A stretch of DNA of 27,273 bases from CAZIKB01 sp964539665 (GTDB taxonomy: Bacteria; Zhuqueibacterota; Zhuqueibacteria; Oceanimicrobiales; Oceanimicrobiaceae), in NCBI GenBank assembly GCA_964539665.1, contig CAZIKB010000088.1:1-27273 (forward strand), in the 5' to 3' direction. The number at the start of each line of letters is the position of its first letter. Within the stretch, counting starts at the first letter, position 1. Below the pieces are notes generated by a model. The model did no database searches. It saw nothing but the letters and a program-made list of their open reading frames with translations, and was not told where the DNA came from. Below are positions 1-7,751 of the stretch, one piece after another. Made by a program: the position numbers and the translations under genes.

Positions 1-698
1 ATTTTGTTTCGTACAAACAAGTTTCCAACCTTTATGACCAAAAAAAAATCGTATCGAATGGATTACCATCTTTTACCATTCTTTACGATTATTTTTGAAT
101 ACAGTCTGTAAAGTCTTACTAAAAAAGCTTTATTAAAGCAAATACATAAAAGCGTAAAAAACAATGTACATTTATTATAAAAAGAAGATACATCATATTT
201 ACCAGAAAAGCAAGCATTCATTTTTATTTATTTTTAACCGCATTAGATGCCACTTAAAAATAAATTTGAGACTTTGAAATCAAAGGATTAATACAAATTT
301 CGACCGATAAATATATAAATTGGATGCTGATAAACGCCGAGAAAATCAGTGTCCGATAAAACAGGCTTCTTACGTAGTAAATGTCTTTTCAGTAGCCTCT
401 AATTATCTATTCTAAATCACCCACCCGGAGCTGCAACTTTCACTATTTCTAATATTTCCAACATTTGAGAATTTAATTTTATAATTTTTGCAAAAATAAG
501 AAATTATGAGGAGACAATTTCTAAAAATGAGTTCCCCACAGTATTTACAAAAAAGTCTATACTATTTAAAATCATTTACTTATGAAACTTGGAACCTAAA
601 TCCATTATCACGAATTCCCGACATATTTATATGGCATGGTTATTGATGAAATGACCTAACTGATCTAAAGCAAAATTTAGAATAGGAGATGAAAAAGC
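1..698. other. gene-free AT-rich leader upstream of rnfC
   Basis: No coding region is convincing in this stretch on either strand. It is AT-rich with many short A and T runs. A 46-codon frame at 506-646 has no good ribosome binding site and no recognisable motif. The promoter of the rnf operon presumably lies here, but I cannot point to a well-spaced -35/-10 pair. The only clear signal is the AGGAG at 684-688 that serves rnfC. Confidence 0.5.
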
Positions 699-701
699 TT
701 G
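684..701 (+). promoter_or_regulatory. ribosome binding site deciding the TTG start of rnfC
   Basis: AGGAG at 684-688 lies ten bases before TTG at 699. An ATG at 689-691 is out of frame and closes after nine codons. The rnfC frame has no in-frame ATG for about 95 codons, so TTG is the credible start. Confidence 0.6.
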
Positions 702-2027
702 AAACTCCCAACATTTAAAAAAGGTATTCATCCACAGGATTATAAGCTCTATACAAATTCGAAAGAGATAGAAATCCTGCCCCTGCCTGAAGAAGTTTTC
801 ATTCCGCTGCAACAACATATCGGCGCACCCTGTACACCTGCGGTTGAAAAAGGTCAGGAAGTTAAAACTGGGCAGGTGATTGGCAAAAGTGATAAATTTG
901 TTTCCAGTCCGGTCCACGCGTCCATTACCGGCAAGGTGAAAGCCATTGATTCTTTCCAGCACCCTCTTGGGACTCGAGTGCAAATGATTCACATTCAAAA
1001 GGACGGGGATGACGACATGGAGCTTTTACCGGTTTCGAATAATTGGCAGGATTCTTCTGTGGAAGAATTGCGTCATTTAATTCAGGAGGCCGGGCTGGTG
1101 GGTTTAGGAGGAGCGGCTTTCCCCACCCACGTGAAACTGGCGCCTCCGCAGGATAAACCAATCGATACCTTCATTTTGAATGGCTGTGAGTGCGAACCAT
1201 TCCTGACAGCCGATCACCGCGCCATGGTGGAAATGACGGATAAAATACTCACAGGTATGGCGATCATCATGAAAACTCTGTCAACAAAGTATGGGTACAT
1301 TGGCATAGAAAACAACAAACCCGACGCAATTACCATCATGAATGAGCGTGTTAATAAACTTGGTTATGATTTTCATGTAATTCCCTTAGAGGTGAAATAT
1401 CCGCAAGGCGCCGAGAAGATGCTGATTAAGGCTATTCTTCATCGTAAAGTACCAACAGGCGGCTTGCCATTGGATGTGGGCGTTGTAGTCAATAATGTGG
1501 GAACCGCTTTGGCTGTTGCTGACGCTGTGACAGTTGGGAAATCCCTGATCGAACGAATTGTCACGGTTACTGGCGACGGAATACATGACCCGAAAAATGT
1601 CCTGGTCAGAATAGGCACACCATTTAAGAATGTAATCGAATATTGCGGCGGTTTGAAAGAAAATGCCTCGCAGGTATTCATGGGTGGTCCCATGATGGGA
1701 ATTGCTCAATTTAATCTGGACGTGCCGGTAGTTAAAGCCACCAGCGGAATAGTCTGTTCAAGCGATGATTCTATCAAAGAAATACAGCCTTATTCCTGTA
1801 TTCGATGCGGAACCTGCATTTCCGCCTGCCCCATGAATTTACTGCCAACCAGACTTGCCAGATACTCTGAAATGGCAAACTGGGAAGAAGCCGAAAACTG
1901 GGGTATTCTCAATTGCATTGAATGTGGATCGTGTGCTTATGTCTGCCCTTCACACATTCCGCTCGTGCAATGGATTCGAACTGGAAAACTGTGTGTTGTG
2001 GAATCAAAACAAAAGAAAGCAGCTTAA
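699..2027 (+). CDS. rnfC: Rnf complex subunit RnfC
   Basis: Peripheral cytoplasmic subunit of the Rnf ferredoxin:NAD+ oxidoreductase, believed to exchange electrons with NAD(H). The 442-residue length is normal for the compact RnfC type. The N-terminal region (about 10-110) is the biotinyl-lipoyl-like RnfC_N domain. The flavin/NADH-binding core shows a glycine-rich GLVGLGGAA stretch at 132-140, GCECEP at 162-167 and YPQGAEK at 234-240. Two [4Fe-4S] motifs follow: C367-C370-C373-C377 and C406-C409-C412-C416. The start is TTG with AGGAG ten bases upstream; no in-frame ATG precedes residue 96. It opens the operon, and rnfD begins three bases after its stop. The family assignment is secure. Whether the ion pumped is Na+ or H+ cannot be read here. 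Confidence 0.96.
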   Translation: MKLPTFKKGIHPQDYKLYTNSKEIEILPLPEEVFIPLQQHIGAPCTPAVEKGQEVKTGQVIGKSDKFVSSPVHASITGKVKAIDSFQHPLGTRVQMIHIQKDGDDDMELLPVSNNWQDSSVEELRHLIQEAGLVGLGGAAFPTHVKLAPPQDKPIDTFILNGCECEPFLTADHRAMVEMTDKILTGMAIIMKTLSTKYGYIGIENNKPDAITIMNERVNKLGYDFHVIPLEVKYPQGAEKMLIKAILHRKVPTGGLPLDVGVVVNNVGTALAVADAVTVGKSLIERIVTVTGDGIHDPKNVLVRIGTPFKNVIEYCGGLKENASQVFMGGPMMGIAQFNLDVPVVKATSGIVCSSDDSIKEIQPYSCIRCGTCISACPMNLLPTRLARYSEMANWEEAENWGILNCIECGSCAYVCPSHIPLVQWIRTGKLCVVESKQKKAA

Positions 2028-2030
2028 TAT

Positions 2031-3098
2031 ATGGAAAAGAAAGAAACTACCACGAATCTCAAATCAAGCAAAAAAAATCCCGAAAAAGCAAAGCCTGTGG
2101 CCTCCAAAAGCGACCCACGCAGCAAACTGTTCAAATTAGATCGAAAGCCTTTAATCCTCTCTTCTTCTCCACACGCAATGACAACCGCAAGCGTACCTAA
2201 GATCATGTGGAGTGTGGTTACAGCGCTTGCGCCAGCTACCGCAATGGCAATTTATTGTTTTGGACTGCCTGCCCTGTGGATGATATTAACATGCGTTGCC
2301 TCGGCCCTGCTCACTGAAGCGTTACTTAACCGTTTAAAAGGTGAACCATTCACCGTAAAAGACGGCAGCGGAGCGATCACGGGGCTTTTATTAGCCCTCA
2401 CCCTGCCGCCATCTTTCCCAATCACTGGCGGAATTATCGGCTCGGTATTCTCCATCGCTGTTGGCAAACAAATTTTTGGAGGTCTCGGTTATAATATATT
2501 CAATCCAGCCCTTCTCGGTCGCGCTTTTCTGCAGGCATGTTTTCCGGTAGCAATGACCACGTGGACCTACCCGAATATCGCTAAATTTGCATCTATCGAC
2601 GCTGTAACTGCAGCGACACCACTGGGGCAATTCAAATTTGATAAGATTCTAACTGGCTATAATGACCTGTTGATTGGCAATATTGGCGGCAGTCTGGGAG
2701 AAACCTCAGCTATTGCCGTCATGATCGGCGGCCTTTTTCTCCTCTCAAAAAAATATGCTGATTGGCGCATTCCGGTTGGCTATCTCGGAACCGTGTTCAT
2801 CTTTAGTGGTGTCTTCTGGCTCATTGCACCAGCCCGGTATCCGGATCCTGTTTTTCATCTTTTATCAGGCGGACTCTTGCTTGGTGCCTTCTTCATGGCA
2901 ACGGATATGGTGACTTCCCCGATTACATCTAAAGGCACCTGGATATTTGCCATTGGCGGCGGCACACTGGTAGTCGTCATCCGACTGTTCGGAGGATTAC
3001 CGGAAGGTGTCATGTACTCCATCCTTCTCATGAACGCTGTCACGCCATTGATTAATAGATACACAAGACCAAGATTTTTCGGGGAGGTACAAGCATGA
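2031..3098 (+). CDS. rnfD: Rnf complex membrane subunit RnfD
   Basis: Integral membrane subunit (NqrB/RnfD family) that carries covalently bound FMN and takes part in ion translocation. The 355 residues form about nine hydrophobic segments from residue 55 to 345. The family signature KDGSGAITGLLLALTLPP is at 110-127. The flavinylation site is D190-A-V-T-A-A-T196-P-L, so T196 is the predicted FMN-threonine. A Lys/Ser-rich hydrophilic N-terminal extension of about 37 residues precedes the conserved core; it lies on the cytoplasmic side if topology is standard. The gene is three bases downstream of rnfC and overlaps rnfG by four bases (ATGA), so translational coupling is likely. FMN attachment would need an ApbE flavin transferase, which is not in this window. 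Confidence 0.96.
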   Translation: MEKKETTTNLKSSKKNPEKAKPVASKSDPRSKLFKLDRKPLILSSSPHAMTTASVPKIMWSVVTALAPATAMAIYCFGLPALWMILTCVASALLTEALLNRLKGEPFTVKDGSGAITGLLLALTLPPSFPITGGIIGSVFSIAVGKQIFGGLGYNIFNPALLGRAFLQACFPVAMTTWTYPNIAKFASIDAVTAATPLGQFKFDKILTGYNDLLIGNIGGSLGETSAIAVMIGGLFLLSKKYADWRIPVGYLGTVFIFSGVFWLIAPARYPDPVFHLLSGGLLLGAFFMATDMVTSPITSKGTWIFAIGGGTLVVVIRLFGGLPEGVMYSILLMNAVTPLINRYTRPRFFGEVQA

Positions 3099-3685
3099 GT
3101 ACTGTTGCAAAGATGATCATTGTATTGACTACTATCGCGGTTCTGTCTGGCGGCATCCTGGCTTTTTGGGATACACATACTCAGCCCAAAATTCAACATC
3201 ACCGCCTTGAAGCCCTGAAAGCAGCCATCACGGAAATTCTACCCCCTCATGATTATTATGAGGAAATTGCCGAGAATGGGATGACATTTTACATTGGAAA
3301 AATGAACGATGTTGAAGACCCCATCGGTATCGCTTTTAAAGCTGAAGGCAGTGGCTTCCAGGGAAAAATATCGATGATGGTGGGTGTTTTTCCTGACTTC
3401 AATAAAATTACCGGTCTCAAGATTTTGGAACAAATTGAAACCCCGGGACTGGGCACAAAAATCGTGGAAGACCCAACGAATAAAACCAATCCATTCTGGT
3501 TCTCCGAGCAGTTTAACGGTTTAATAACACAACCAGAAATAGTCATTGTGAAACTCGGTAAGCCTGATCTACCAAATGGCATACATGCTATAACGGGCGC
3601 TACTATTTCCTCCCGCGCAGTGGCCAGGCTTATCAATGAAGCCATTAACCGGGCAAAACAAATTTACCAAACTTTGTCATCTTAG
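3095..3685 (+). CDS. rnfG: Rnf complex FMN-binding subunit RnfG
   Basis: Periplasm-facing flavoprotein subunit (RnfG/NqrC, FMN_bind domain), 196 residues. One N-terminal membrane anchor is at about 6-25. The FMN-binding domain occupies about 75-185 and includes the ETPGLGTKI motif at 115-123. The predicted flavinylated residue is T170 in ITGATISS (166-173). The usual recognition motif is Asp-x-x-(S/T)-G-A-T. Here the Asp position (164) is His, encoded by CAT, one base from GAT. This is unusual for a substrate of ApbE. A strong GGGGAGGT site lies at 3080-3087, seven bases before the ATG, which overlaps the rnfD stop. rnfE follows after eight bases. Confidence 0.94.
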   Translation: MSTVAKMIIVLTTIAVLSGGILAFWDTHTQPKIQHHRLEALKAAITEILPPHDYYEEIAENGMTFYIGKMNDVEDPIGIAFKAEGSGFQGKISMMVGVFPDFNKITGLKILEQIETPGLGTKIVEDPTNKTNPFWFSEQFNGLITQPEIVIVKLGKPDLPNGIHAITGATISSRAVARLINEAINRAKQIYQTLSS

Positions 3686-3693
3686 GAAATTTT

Positions 3694-4308
3694 ATGTCAC
3701 AAAAACAAGTATCGGTCAAGTATGAGTTTTTAAAGGGCGTGTGGGATGAAAATCCAGTGCTGCGACAATTATTAGGTTTATGCCCCACTTTAGCCGTGAC
3801 GAACTCGGTTGTCAATGGTCTGGCAATGGGACTGGCCACGACATTTGTGCTTCTCTGTTCGAGTGTTATGATATCATTACTGCGGCGGATTTTTCCGCAC
3901 CAGGTACGAATTGCCAGTTACATTGTCATTATTGCTACATTCGTCACCGTGGCTGACAGATTCCTGGCAGCATATTTTCCCGACATCAGTAAAGCTCTCG
4001 GGCCGTATGTGCCGTTGATCGTGGTCAACTGCCTGATTCTTGGCAGACAGGAAGCTTTTGCTGCGAAAAATCCTTTAGGACGTTCCTTGTTAGACAGCGC
4101 CGGCATGAGCGTGGGATTCATTATTGTGCTGGTCATTCTGGGGAGTATTCGGGAGATTCTCGGATCGGGTACTTTTTTAACCATGCAGGTTATGGGCGAT
4201 TGGTTTAATCCCTGGCTGGTAATGATTCTCCCACCAGGCGCGTTTTTGACTTTAGGGCTACTCATTGCGTTATTCAACTGGTACAATGACAGGAGAGTGA
4301 AGGCATGA
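3694..4308 (+). CDS. rnfE: Rnf complex membrane subunit RnfE
   Basis: Integral membrane subunit of the RnfA/RnfE (NqrD/NqrE) pair, 204 residues with about six transmembrane segments. The N-terminal family signature NPVLRQLLGLCPTLAVTNS spans 20-38. C30 (in GLCP) and C113 (in VVNCLILGR) are the conserved half-membrane cysteines. In the related Nqr enzyme, the equivalent cysteines of the two sister subunits share an intramembrane [2Fe-2S] cluster. With RnfA C25 and C113 the full set of four is present. The start follows a weak TAGGAA site just after rnfG. The stop overlaps the start of rnfA by four bases, consistent with coupled translation of the two partner subunits. Confidence 0.96.
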   Translation: MSQKQVSVKYEFLKGVWDENPVLRQLLGLCPTLAVTNSVVNGLAMGLATTFVLLCSSVMISLLRRIFPHQVRIASYIVIIATFVTVADRFLAAYFPDISKALGPYVPLIVVNCLILGRQEAFAAKNPLGRSLLDSAGMSVGFIIVLVILGSIREILGSGTFLTMQVMGDWFNPWLVMILPPGAFLTLGLLIALFNWYNDRRVKA

Positions 4309-4883
4309 ATCTAATTCTTCTTTTTATATCCGCAGCTGTAGTCAACAATTTCGTTCTTAGCTATTTTTTGGGCATCTGTCCATTTGTAGGCGTCTCGAAA
4401 AAAATTCCTGCAGCATTGAGCATGGGAATCGCCGTCACATTTGTTATGTCCATCGCGGTTGTGGTAACCTGGCTCATTTATCACATGATTCTCCTGCCCT
4501 TTCATTTAGAAATCCTGGAATATGTTTCGTTTATTTTGGTCATTGCCTCTTTAGTCCAGCTTGTCGAAATGTTCATTCGCAAAGTGAGTAAACCGCTTTA
4601 CGATGCGCTCGGCATTTACTTGCCGCTAATTACAACCAATTGCGCTATTCTGGGACTGGCCTTGTTTGCCATTTTGCGTGAATACACGTTTATAGAAAGT
4701 CTGGTTTATGGCATCGGTGCGGGCAGCGGTTTTACACTGGCGCTGGTAATTATGGCAGGCATCCGTGAAGAATTGGAGCTGGCAAATATACCAAAACCTT
4801 TTCAAGGCGCTGGAATTACCATGATTGTGGCTGGAAGCATGGCTTTGGCGTTTATGGGATTCGCGGGATTGATTTCAAATTAG
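4305..4883 (+). CDS. rnfA: Rnf complex membrane subunit RnfA
   Basis: Sister membrane subunit of RnfE, 192 residues with about six transmembrane helices in the opposite topology. The start-proximal signature VVNNFVLSYFLGICPFVGVS spans 12-31. The metal-ligand cysteines are C25 and C113 (ITTNCAILG). The C-terminal GIREELELANIPKPF and AFMGFAGL are typical RnfA. AGGAG lies about ten bases before the ATG. The next gene, rnfB, starts only after a 167-base gap, while all other rnf junctions are overlapping or under ten bases. This makes the A-B junction the odd one in the operon. Confidence 0.96.
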   Translation: MNLILLFISAAVVNNFVLSYFLGICPFVGVSKKIPAALSMGIAVTFVMSIAVVVTWLIYHMILLPFHLEILEYVSFILVIASLVQLVEMFIRKVSKPLYDALGIYLPLITTNCAILGLALFAILREYTFIESLVYGIGAGSGFTLALVIMAGIREELELANIPKPFQGAGITMIVAGSMALAFMGFAGLISN

Positions 4884-5050
4884 TTGGTTAACGAGATTCC
4901 AATTTACAGCCGATATAAACAAAAAGTGCAGGATTATTCAATGCCAGAGTTTTCACCCTGTTTGTCAGTTTTAGAATTTGACTTTTAAACCATAGAGCTA
5001 AATTAGTTTGTCTTTTGGTAGTGATATTATTAAATAAATGAGTAACGATT
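4884..5050 (+). other. unusually long rnfA-rnfB spacer
   Basis: This 167-base spacer interrupts an otherwise tightly packed rnf operon. It holds no open frame of note. TTGACT at 4978-4983 resembles a -35 box, but at 17 bases downstream there is only AATTAG, so a promoter is not well supported. I see no strong hairpin. It could hold a second promoter or a processing site that sets the rnfB level. Confidence 0.4.
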
Positions 5051-5890
5051 ATGGATCTAAATACACTTCTACTTTCAATAGGCGCGATGGGCGGACTCGG
5101 CGCTTTGTTCTCCACTGGACTGTCCATAGCCGATAAAAAATTGCGTGTTGAGGAAGACCCGCGAATCGGTAAAATTCTTGACGAGCTTCCTGGAGCAAAT
5201 TGCGGAGGATGCGGTTACCCAGGATGCGGCAACTTCGCAGACAATATAGTAACCGGCAAGGTTCAGATCAGTGGTTGTCCTGTCAGCTCAGATTATGCAA
5301 TTGAGGCAATTGCAGGAATTATGGGTGTTGAGGCAAATAAAGGCGAGCGCATGATTGCCCGGGTATTTTGCCAGGGAGGAATTGCTGAAACAGCAATAAA
5401 GGCAGACTACGTGGGTATTCAATCCTGTATCGCAGTGAATCTACTTGGCGGTGGAGAGAAACTCTGTGAAAACGGCTGCCTCGGATTCGGGGACTGCATT
5501 AAGGCCTGTCCATTTGACGCCATGTACATGAGTGCAAACGGTCTGCCCGTGGTCATTGAGGAAAAATGTACGGGTTGTGGAAATTGCGTCGAGGCCTGCC
5601 GAAGAAGCGTCATCGAACTGCACCCAACGAGTCACAGTCTATTTATACTGTGTAAGAATCAAGATAAACCAAAAGACGCGCGTAAAGCCTGTACCAAAGC
5701 CTGCATTGGATGTGGGATTTGTGTGCGTGCCGTTGAGGATAATCAAATTTATATCGAAAATAATCTTGCCTACATTAATTATGAGTCTTATGGTAAAGTG
5801 TCTGAACTCCCGACAGACAAATGCCCAACAGGCTGTATGGTGGTCATTAATGAAAAATCGTCTGAAGAATTAATAAAAGAAGCTGCCTGA
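5051..5890 (+). CDS. rnfB: Rnf complex iron-sulfur subunit RnfB, reduced ferredoxin domain
   Basis: Membrane-anchored multi-cluster subunit thought to receive electrons from reduced ferredoxin; 279 residues. A hydrophobic N-terminal helix spans about 4-25. The proximal [4Fe-4S] domain has C51, C54, C59 and C76. A first ferredoxin-like domain is complete: C139, C143, C149, C153 and C173, C176, C179, C183. A second ferredoxin-like domain is partly lost. C218, C221, C224 and the distal C258 (KCPTG) remain, but the fourth cysteine is V228, and the expected C-x2-C-x2-C of the second half is replaced by a stretch around Y247-P254. The missing ligands are exactly those of one cluster, so one of its two clusters is predicted absent. 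C214 and C262 are additional cysteines. The stop directly abuts the RseC-family gene. Confidence 0.95.
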   Translation: MDLNTLLLSIGAMGGLGALFSTGLSIADKKLRVEEDPRIGKILDELPGANCGGCGYPGCGNFADNIVTGKVQISGCPVSSDYAIEAIAGIMGVEANKGERMIARVFCQGGIAETAIKADYVGIQSCIAVNLLGGGEKLCENGCLGFGDCIKACPFDAMYMSANGLPVVIEEKCTGCGNCVEACRRSVIELHPTSHSLFILCKNQDKPKDARKACTKACIGCGICVRAVEDNQIYIENNLAYINYESYGKVSELPTDKCPTGCMVVINEKSSEELIKEAA

Positions 5891-6331
5891 ATGGATGATT
5901 CATTGACTAACATTGGAACCGTAATACAGGTAGAGGGGGACAACGCAGTTGTAAAGCTGGCGCCGCAGGAAGAGTGTAAAAAATGTGGCGCAGCAATCTT
6001 GTGCAAGCCCAACGCTTCTGCTGATAGAACAATGAAAGTAAAAAGTAAATTGGCTACCAGGATTGGCAACGAGGTAGTGATTTCAGAACCAGATAACTTG
6101 CTTTTAAAAATTTACTCTATGCAATATGGTGTACCATTTTTAGGTTTTGTCCTTGGAATATTTGCGTTATATTTTTTAGGTTTATCAACTGCCCCGATTC
6201 CCGATGAAATTCTCATGTTTTGTGGGGGATTATTGGGATTGGTTTCCGGAGGGTTTATTTCGTGGATTTGGGCAAAAAGAACTGCAAAAAATCAATCCAT
6301 CTATTTTGAAATCACCAAAATAATTTCTTGA
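5891..6331 (+). CDS. rseC: RseC/MucC-family integral membrane protein
   Basis: Small membrane protein of the RseC/MucC family (positive regulator of sigma-E; also linked to the SoxR-reducing Rsx/Rnf complex). It has 146 residues. The N-terminal soluble part has the family opening G-T-V-I-Q-V (9-14), followed by a cysteine cluster C29, C32, C38 in a CKKCGAAILC arrangement. Two transmembrane helices lie at about 78-98 and 106-127, and a short cytoplasmic tail follows. ATG directly follows the rnfB TGA with no gap, so it is probably translated with rnfB. Family members commonly sit beside rnf genes in several phyla, which supports a role in assembling or regulating the complex. The exact biochemical role is not settled for the family. 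Confidence 0.85.
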   Translation: MDDSLTNIGTVIQVEGDNAVVKLAPQEECKKCGAAILCKPNASADRTMKVKSKLATRIGNEVVISEPDNLLLKIYSMQYGVPFLGFVLGIFALYFLGLSTAPIPDEILMFCGGLLGLVSGGFISWIWAKRTAKNQSIYFEITKIIS

Positions 6332-6395
6332 AATATGATAGCAATAGCCAATAAGTCATTAGTCACTGGCTTTGCTGACCCATCGCGAAATCGCT

Positions 6396-6419
6396 CATTC
6401 AGTATATTTATTCTGAATG
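6396..6419. repeat. inverted repeat CATTCAG/CTGAATG
   Basis: Perfect 7-base arms at 6396-6402 and 6413-6419 with a 10-base AT-rich loop. It lies 65 bases after the RseC-family gene. It could be an end-of-operon hairpin, but no T-run follows, so a factor-independent terminator is not supported. Confidence 0.5.
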
Positions 6420-6461
6420 TAAAGTGGAAAAGGATATTTATCCACCTATCCAGACGAGCTG

Positions 6462-6479
6462 TCAGGACACATGTCCTGA
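6462..6479. repeat. inverted repeat TCAGGACA-CA-TGTCCTGA
   Basis: Perfect 8-base arms separated by two bases. The symmetry and compactness fit either a protein-binding palindrome or the core of a dispersed intergenic repeat. The preceding bases GAGCTGTCA recur in similar form (GGAGCTGTCA) at 9317-9326 in the other repeat-rich gap, which favours the dispersed-repeat reading. Confidence 0.55.
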
Positions 6480-6495
6480 ACTATCTACTAAATCG

Positions 6496-6524
6496 TCAGA
6501 TTGTAACTTTTGGCTACTATCTGA
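6496..6524. repeat. inverted repeat TCAGAT/ATCTGA
   Basis: Six-base arms at 6496-6501 and 6519-6524 around a 17-base spacer. Weak on its own; listed because it is the third TCAG/CTGA-armed repeat in 130 bases. Confidence 0.35.
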
Positions 6525-6663
6525 ACTACTAATACTGCCAATTATTGTTTTGGGCCTCTGTGGTATAAATTATACTGGTTAAATTTGTGCCTGCTAATTG
6601 TAAAGAATATACACATCAAACAAAATTATTGATTTTTAGATTAAGATTCTTTATTTTGCGTGG

Positions 6664-6725
6664 TTGACTTTATAATACATATTTAAAATAAATAAACTAA
6701 CTTCCGTGCATTACCTCAATAGGAG
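6664..6725 (+). promoter_or_regulatory. possible rfbB promoter and ribosome binding site
   Basis: A perfect TATAAT lies at 6671-6676 with no good -35 box at 15-19 bases upstream. Alternatively TTGACT at 6664-6669 may pair with AATAAA after 17 bases. AGGAG at 6721-6725 is nine bases before the rfbB ATG and is a clear ribosome binding site. The promoter call is weak. Confidence 0.3.
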
Positions 6726-6734
6726 AAATATTTT

Positions 6735-7739
6735 ATGAATAAGTTTTTGGTCACTGGAGGGGCCGGCTTTATCGGTAGTAATTATATCCGATATATGCTT
6801 AATAAATACAAGGATGTTGAAATTATTAACTTAGACAAACTAACCTATGCCGGAAATCTCGATAACTTGAAAGATGTTTCGGACAATCCCAGATATAAAT
6901 TCATTAAAGGCGATATCTGCAACGAAATCTTAGTAAATAAAATCATGCCCGAAATCGATGTCGTGGTAAATTTCGCGGCAGAAAGTCACGTGGATCGTTC
7001 TATTGGCGCTCCGGATGATTTTATCAAGACTGACATATTTGGCGCTTTTGCTCTCCTCGAAGCTGCCAGACGTTCTAAAATTGAAAGATTCATCCAAATT
7101 AGTACGGACGAAGTTTATGGAAGCATTGACAACGGCTCTTTTAAGGAAACCGACCCGTTAATGCCTTCCAGCCCCTATTCTGCTTCCAAATCCGGCGCGG
7201 ATAGACTTGCATATTCATATTTTGTTACCTATAAATTACCTGTGCAAATTACCCGCTGCTCCAACAATTATGGTCCGTACCACTATCCTGAAAAACTCAT
7301 CCCGCTTTTTATCACAAACGCTTTAGATGATAAGCCGTTGCCCATCTACGGTGATGGTAAAAATGTCCGGGATTGGATATATGTAGAAGACCATTGTGAG
7401 GCCATTGACTTTATTTACAATAATGGGGAAATTGGCGAAGATTACAATATTGGCGCTGGAAACGAAAAAACCAATCTCGAAATAACCGAACACATCTTAA
7501 AAAAAATAGAAAAGCCCAAAAGCCTGATGTCATTTGTCACTGACCGAAAGGGACATGATAAGCGATATTCCCTGGATTCTACCAAACTCCAGAAATTAGG
7601 TTGGGGGCCAAAACATAATTTTGAAAACGCCATGGATGCTACCATTAAATGGTATATTGAAAATCGCTTGTGGTGGGAAAAACTCAAAAGCGGTGAATAT
7701 TTAGAATACTACAAGAATAATTATAAATTAAGCCTATAG
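6735..7739 (+). CDS. rfbB: dTDP-glucose 4,6-dehydratase
   Basis: Converts dTDP-D-glucose to dTDP-4-keto-6-deoxyglucose, the branch point for rhamnose and other deoxysugars. The 334 residues are typical for an extended short-chain dehydrogenase. The NAD-binding GGAGFIG is at 8-14. AAESHVDRSI is at 81-90, the catalytic T124-D125-E126 follows, and Y148-x3-K152 is the active pair. The start has AGGAG nine bases upstream. No rfbA, rfbC or rfbD homologue is in the window, so the precursor and the next steps must be encoded elsewhere, or the 4-keto sugar is used in another way. It heads the polysaccharide locus and is followed after 12 bases by a UDP-sugar dehydrogenase. Confidence 0.93.
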   Translation: MNKFLVTGGAGFIGSNYIRYMLNKYKDVEIINLDKLTYAGNLDNLKDVSDNPRYKFIKGDICNEILVNKIMPEIDVVVNFAAESHVDRSIGAPDDFIKTDIFGAFALLEAARRSKIERFIQISTDEVYGSIDNGSFKETDPLMPSSPYSASKSGADRLAYSYFVTYKLPVQITRCSNNYGPYHYPEKLIPLFITNALDDKPLPIYGDGKNVRDWIYVEDHCEAIDFIYNNGEIGEDYNIGAGNEKTNLEITEHILKKIEKPKSLMSFVTDRKGHDKRYSLDSTKLQKLGWGPKHNFENAMDATIKWYIENRLWWEKLKSGEYLEYYKNNYKLSL

Positions 7740-7751
7740 GAGGGGGAAGAC

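Larger units (their letters stand above)
6332..6734. other. 403-base intergenic region with several inverted repeats
   Basis: This region separates the rnf operon from the polysaccharide locus. Three inverted repeats are visible (listed separately): CATTCAG/CTGAATG, TCAGGACA/TGTCCTGA and TCAGAT/ATCTGA. A near-direct repeat CTGAACTA occurs at 6476-6483 and 6521-6528. A 65-codon frame at 6335-6532 crosses these repeats and looks spurious. The 3' end carries the rfbB leader with TATAAT at 6671-6676 and AGGAG at 6721-6725. Confidence 0.55.

Noticed and set aside
506..646. 46-codon + strand frame in the rnfC leader
   Set aside because: No ribosome binding site at proper spacing and no similarity I recognise; a chance frame in AT-rich DNA is more likely.
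627..998. 123-codon minus strand frame over the start of rnfC
   Set aside because: It is antisense to conserved RnfC sequence and has no family features; the same applies to the other antisense frames.
6335..6532. 65-codon + strand open frame after the RseC-family gene
   Set aside because: It crosses two inverted repeats, has no ribosome binding site and shows no recognisable motif or biased composition.
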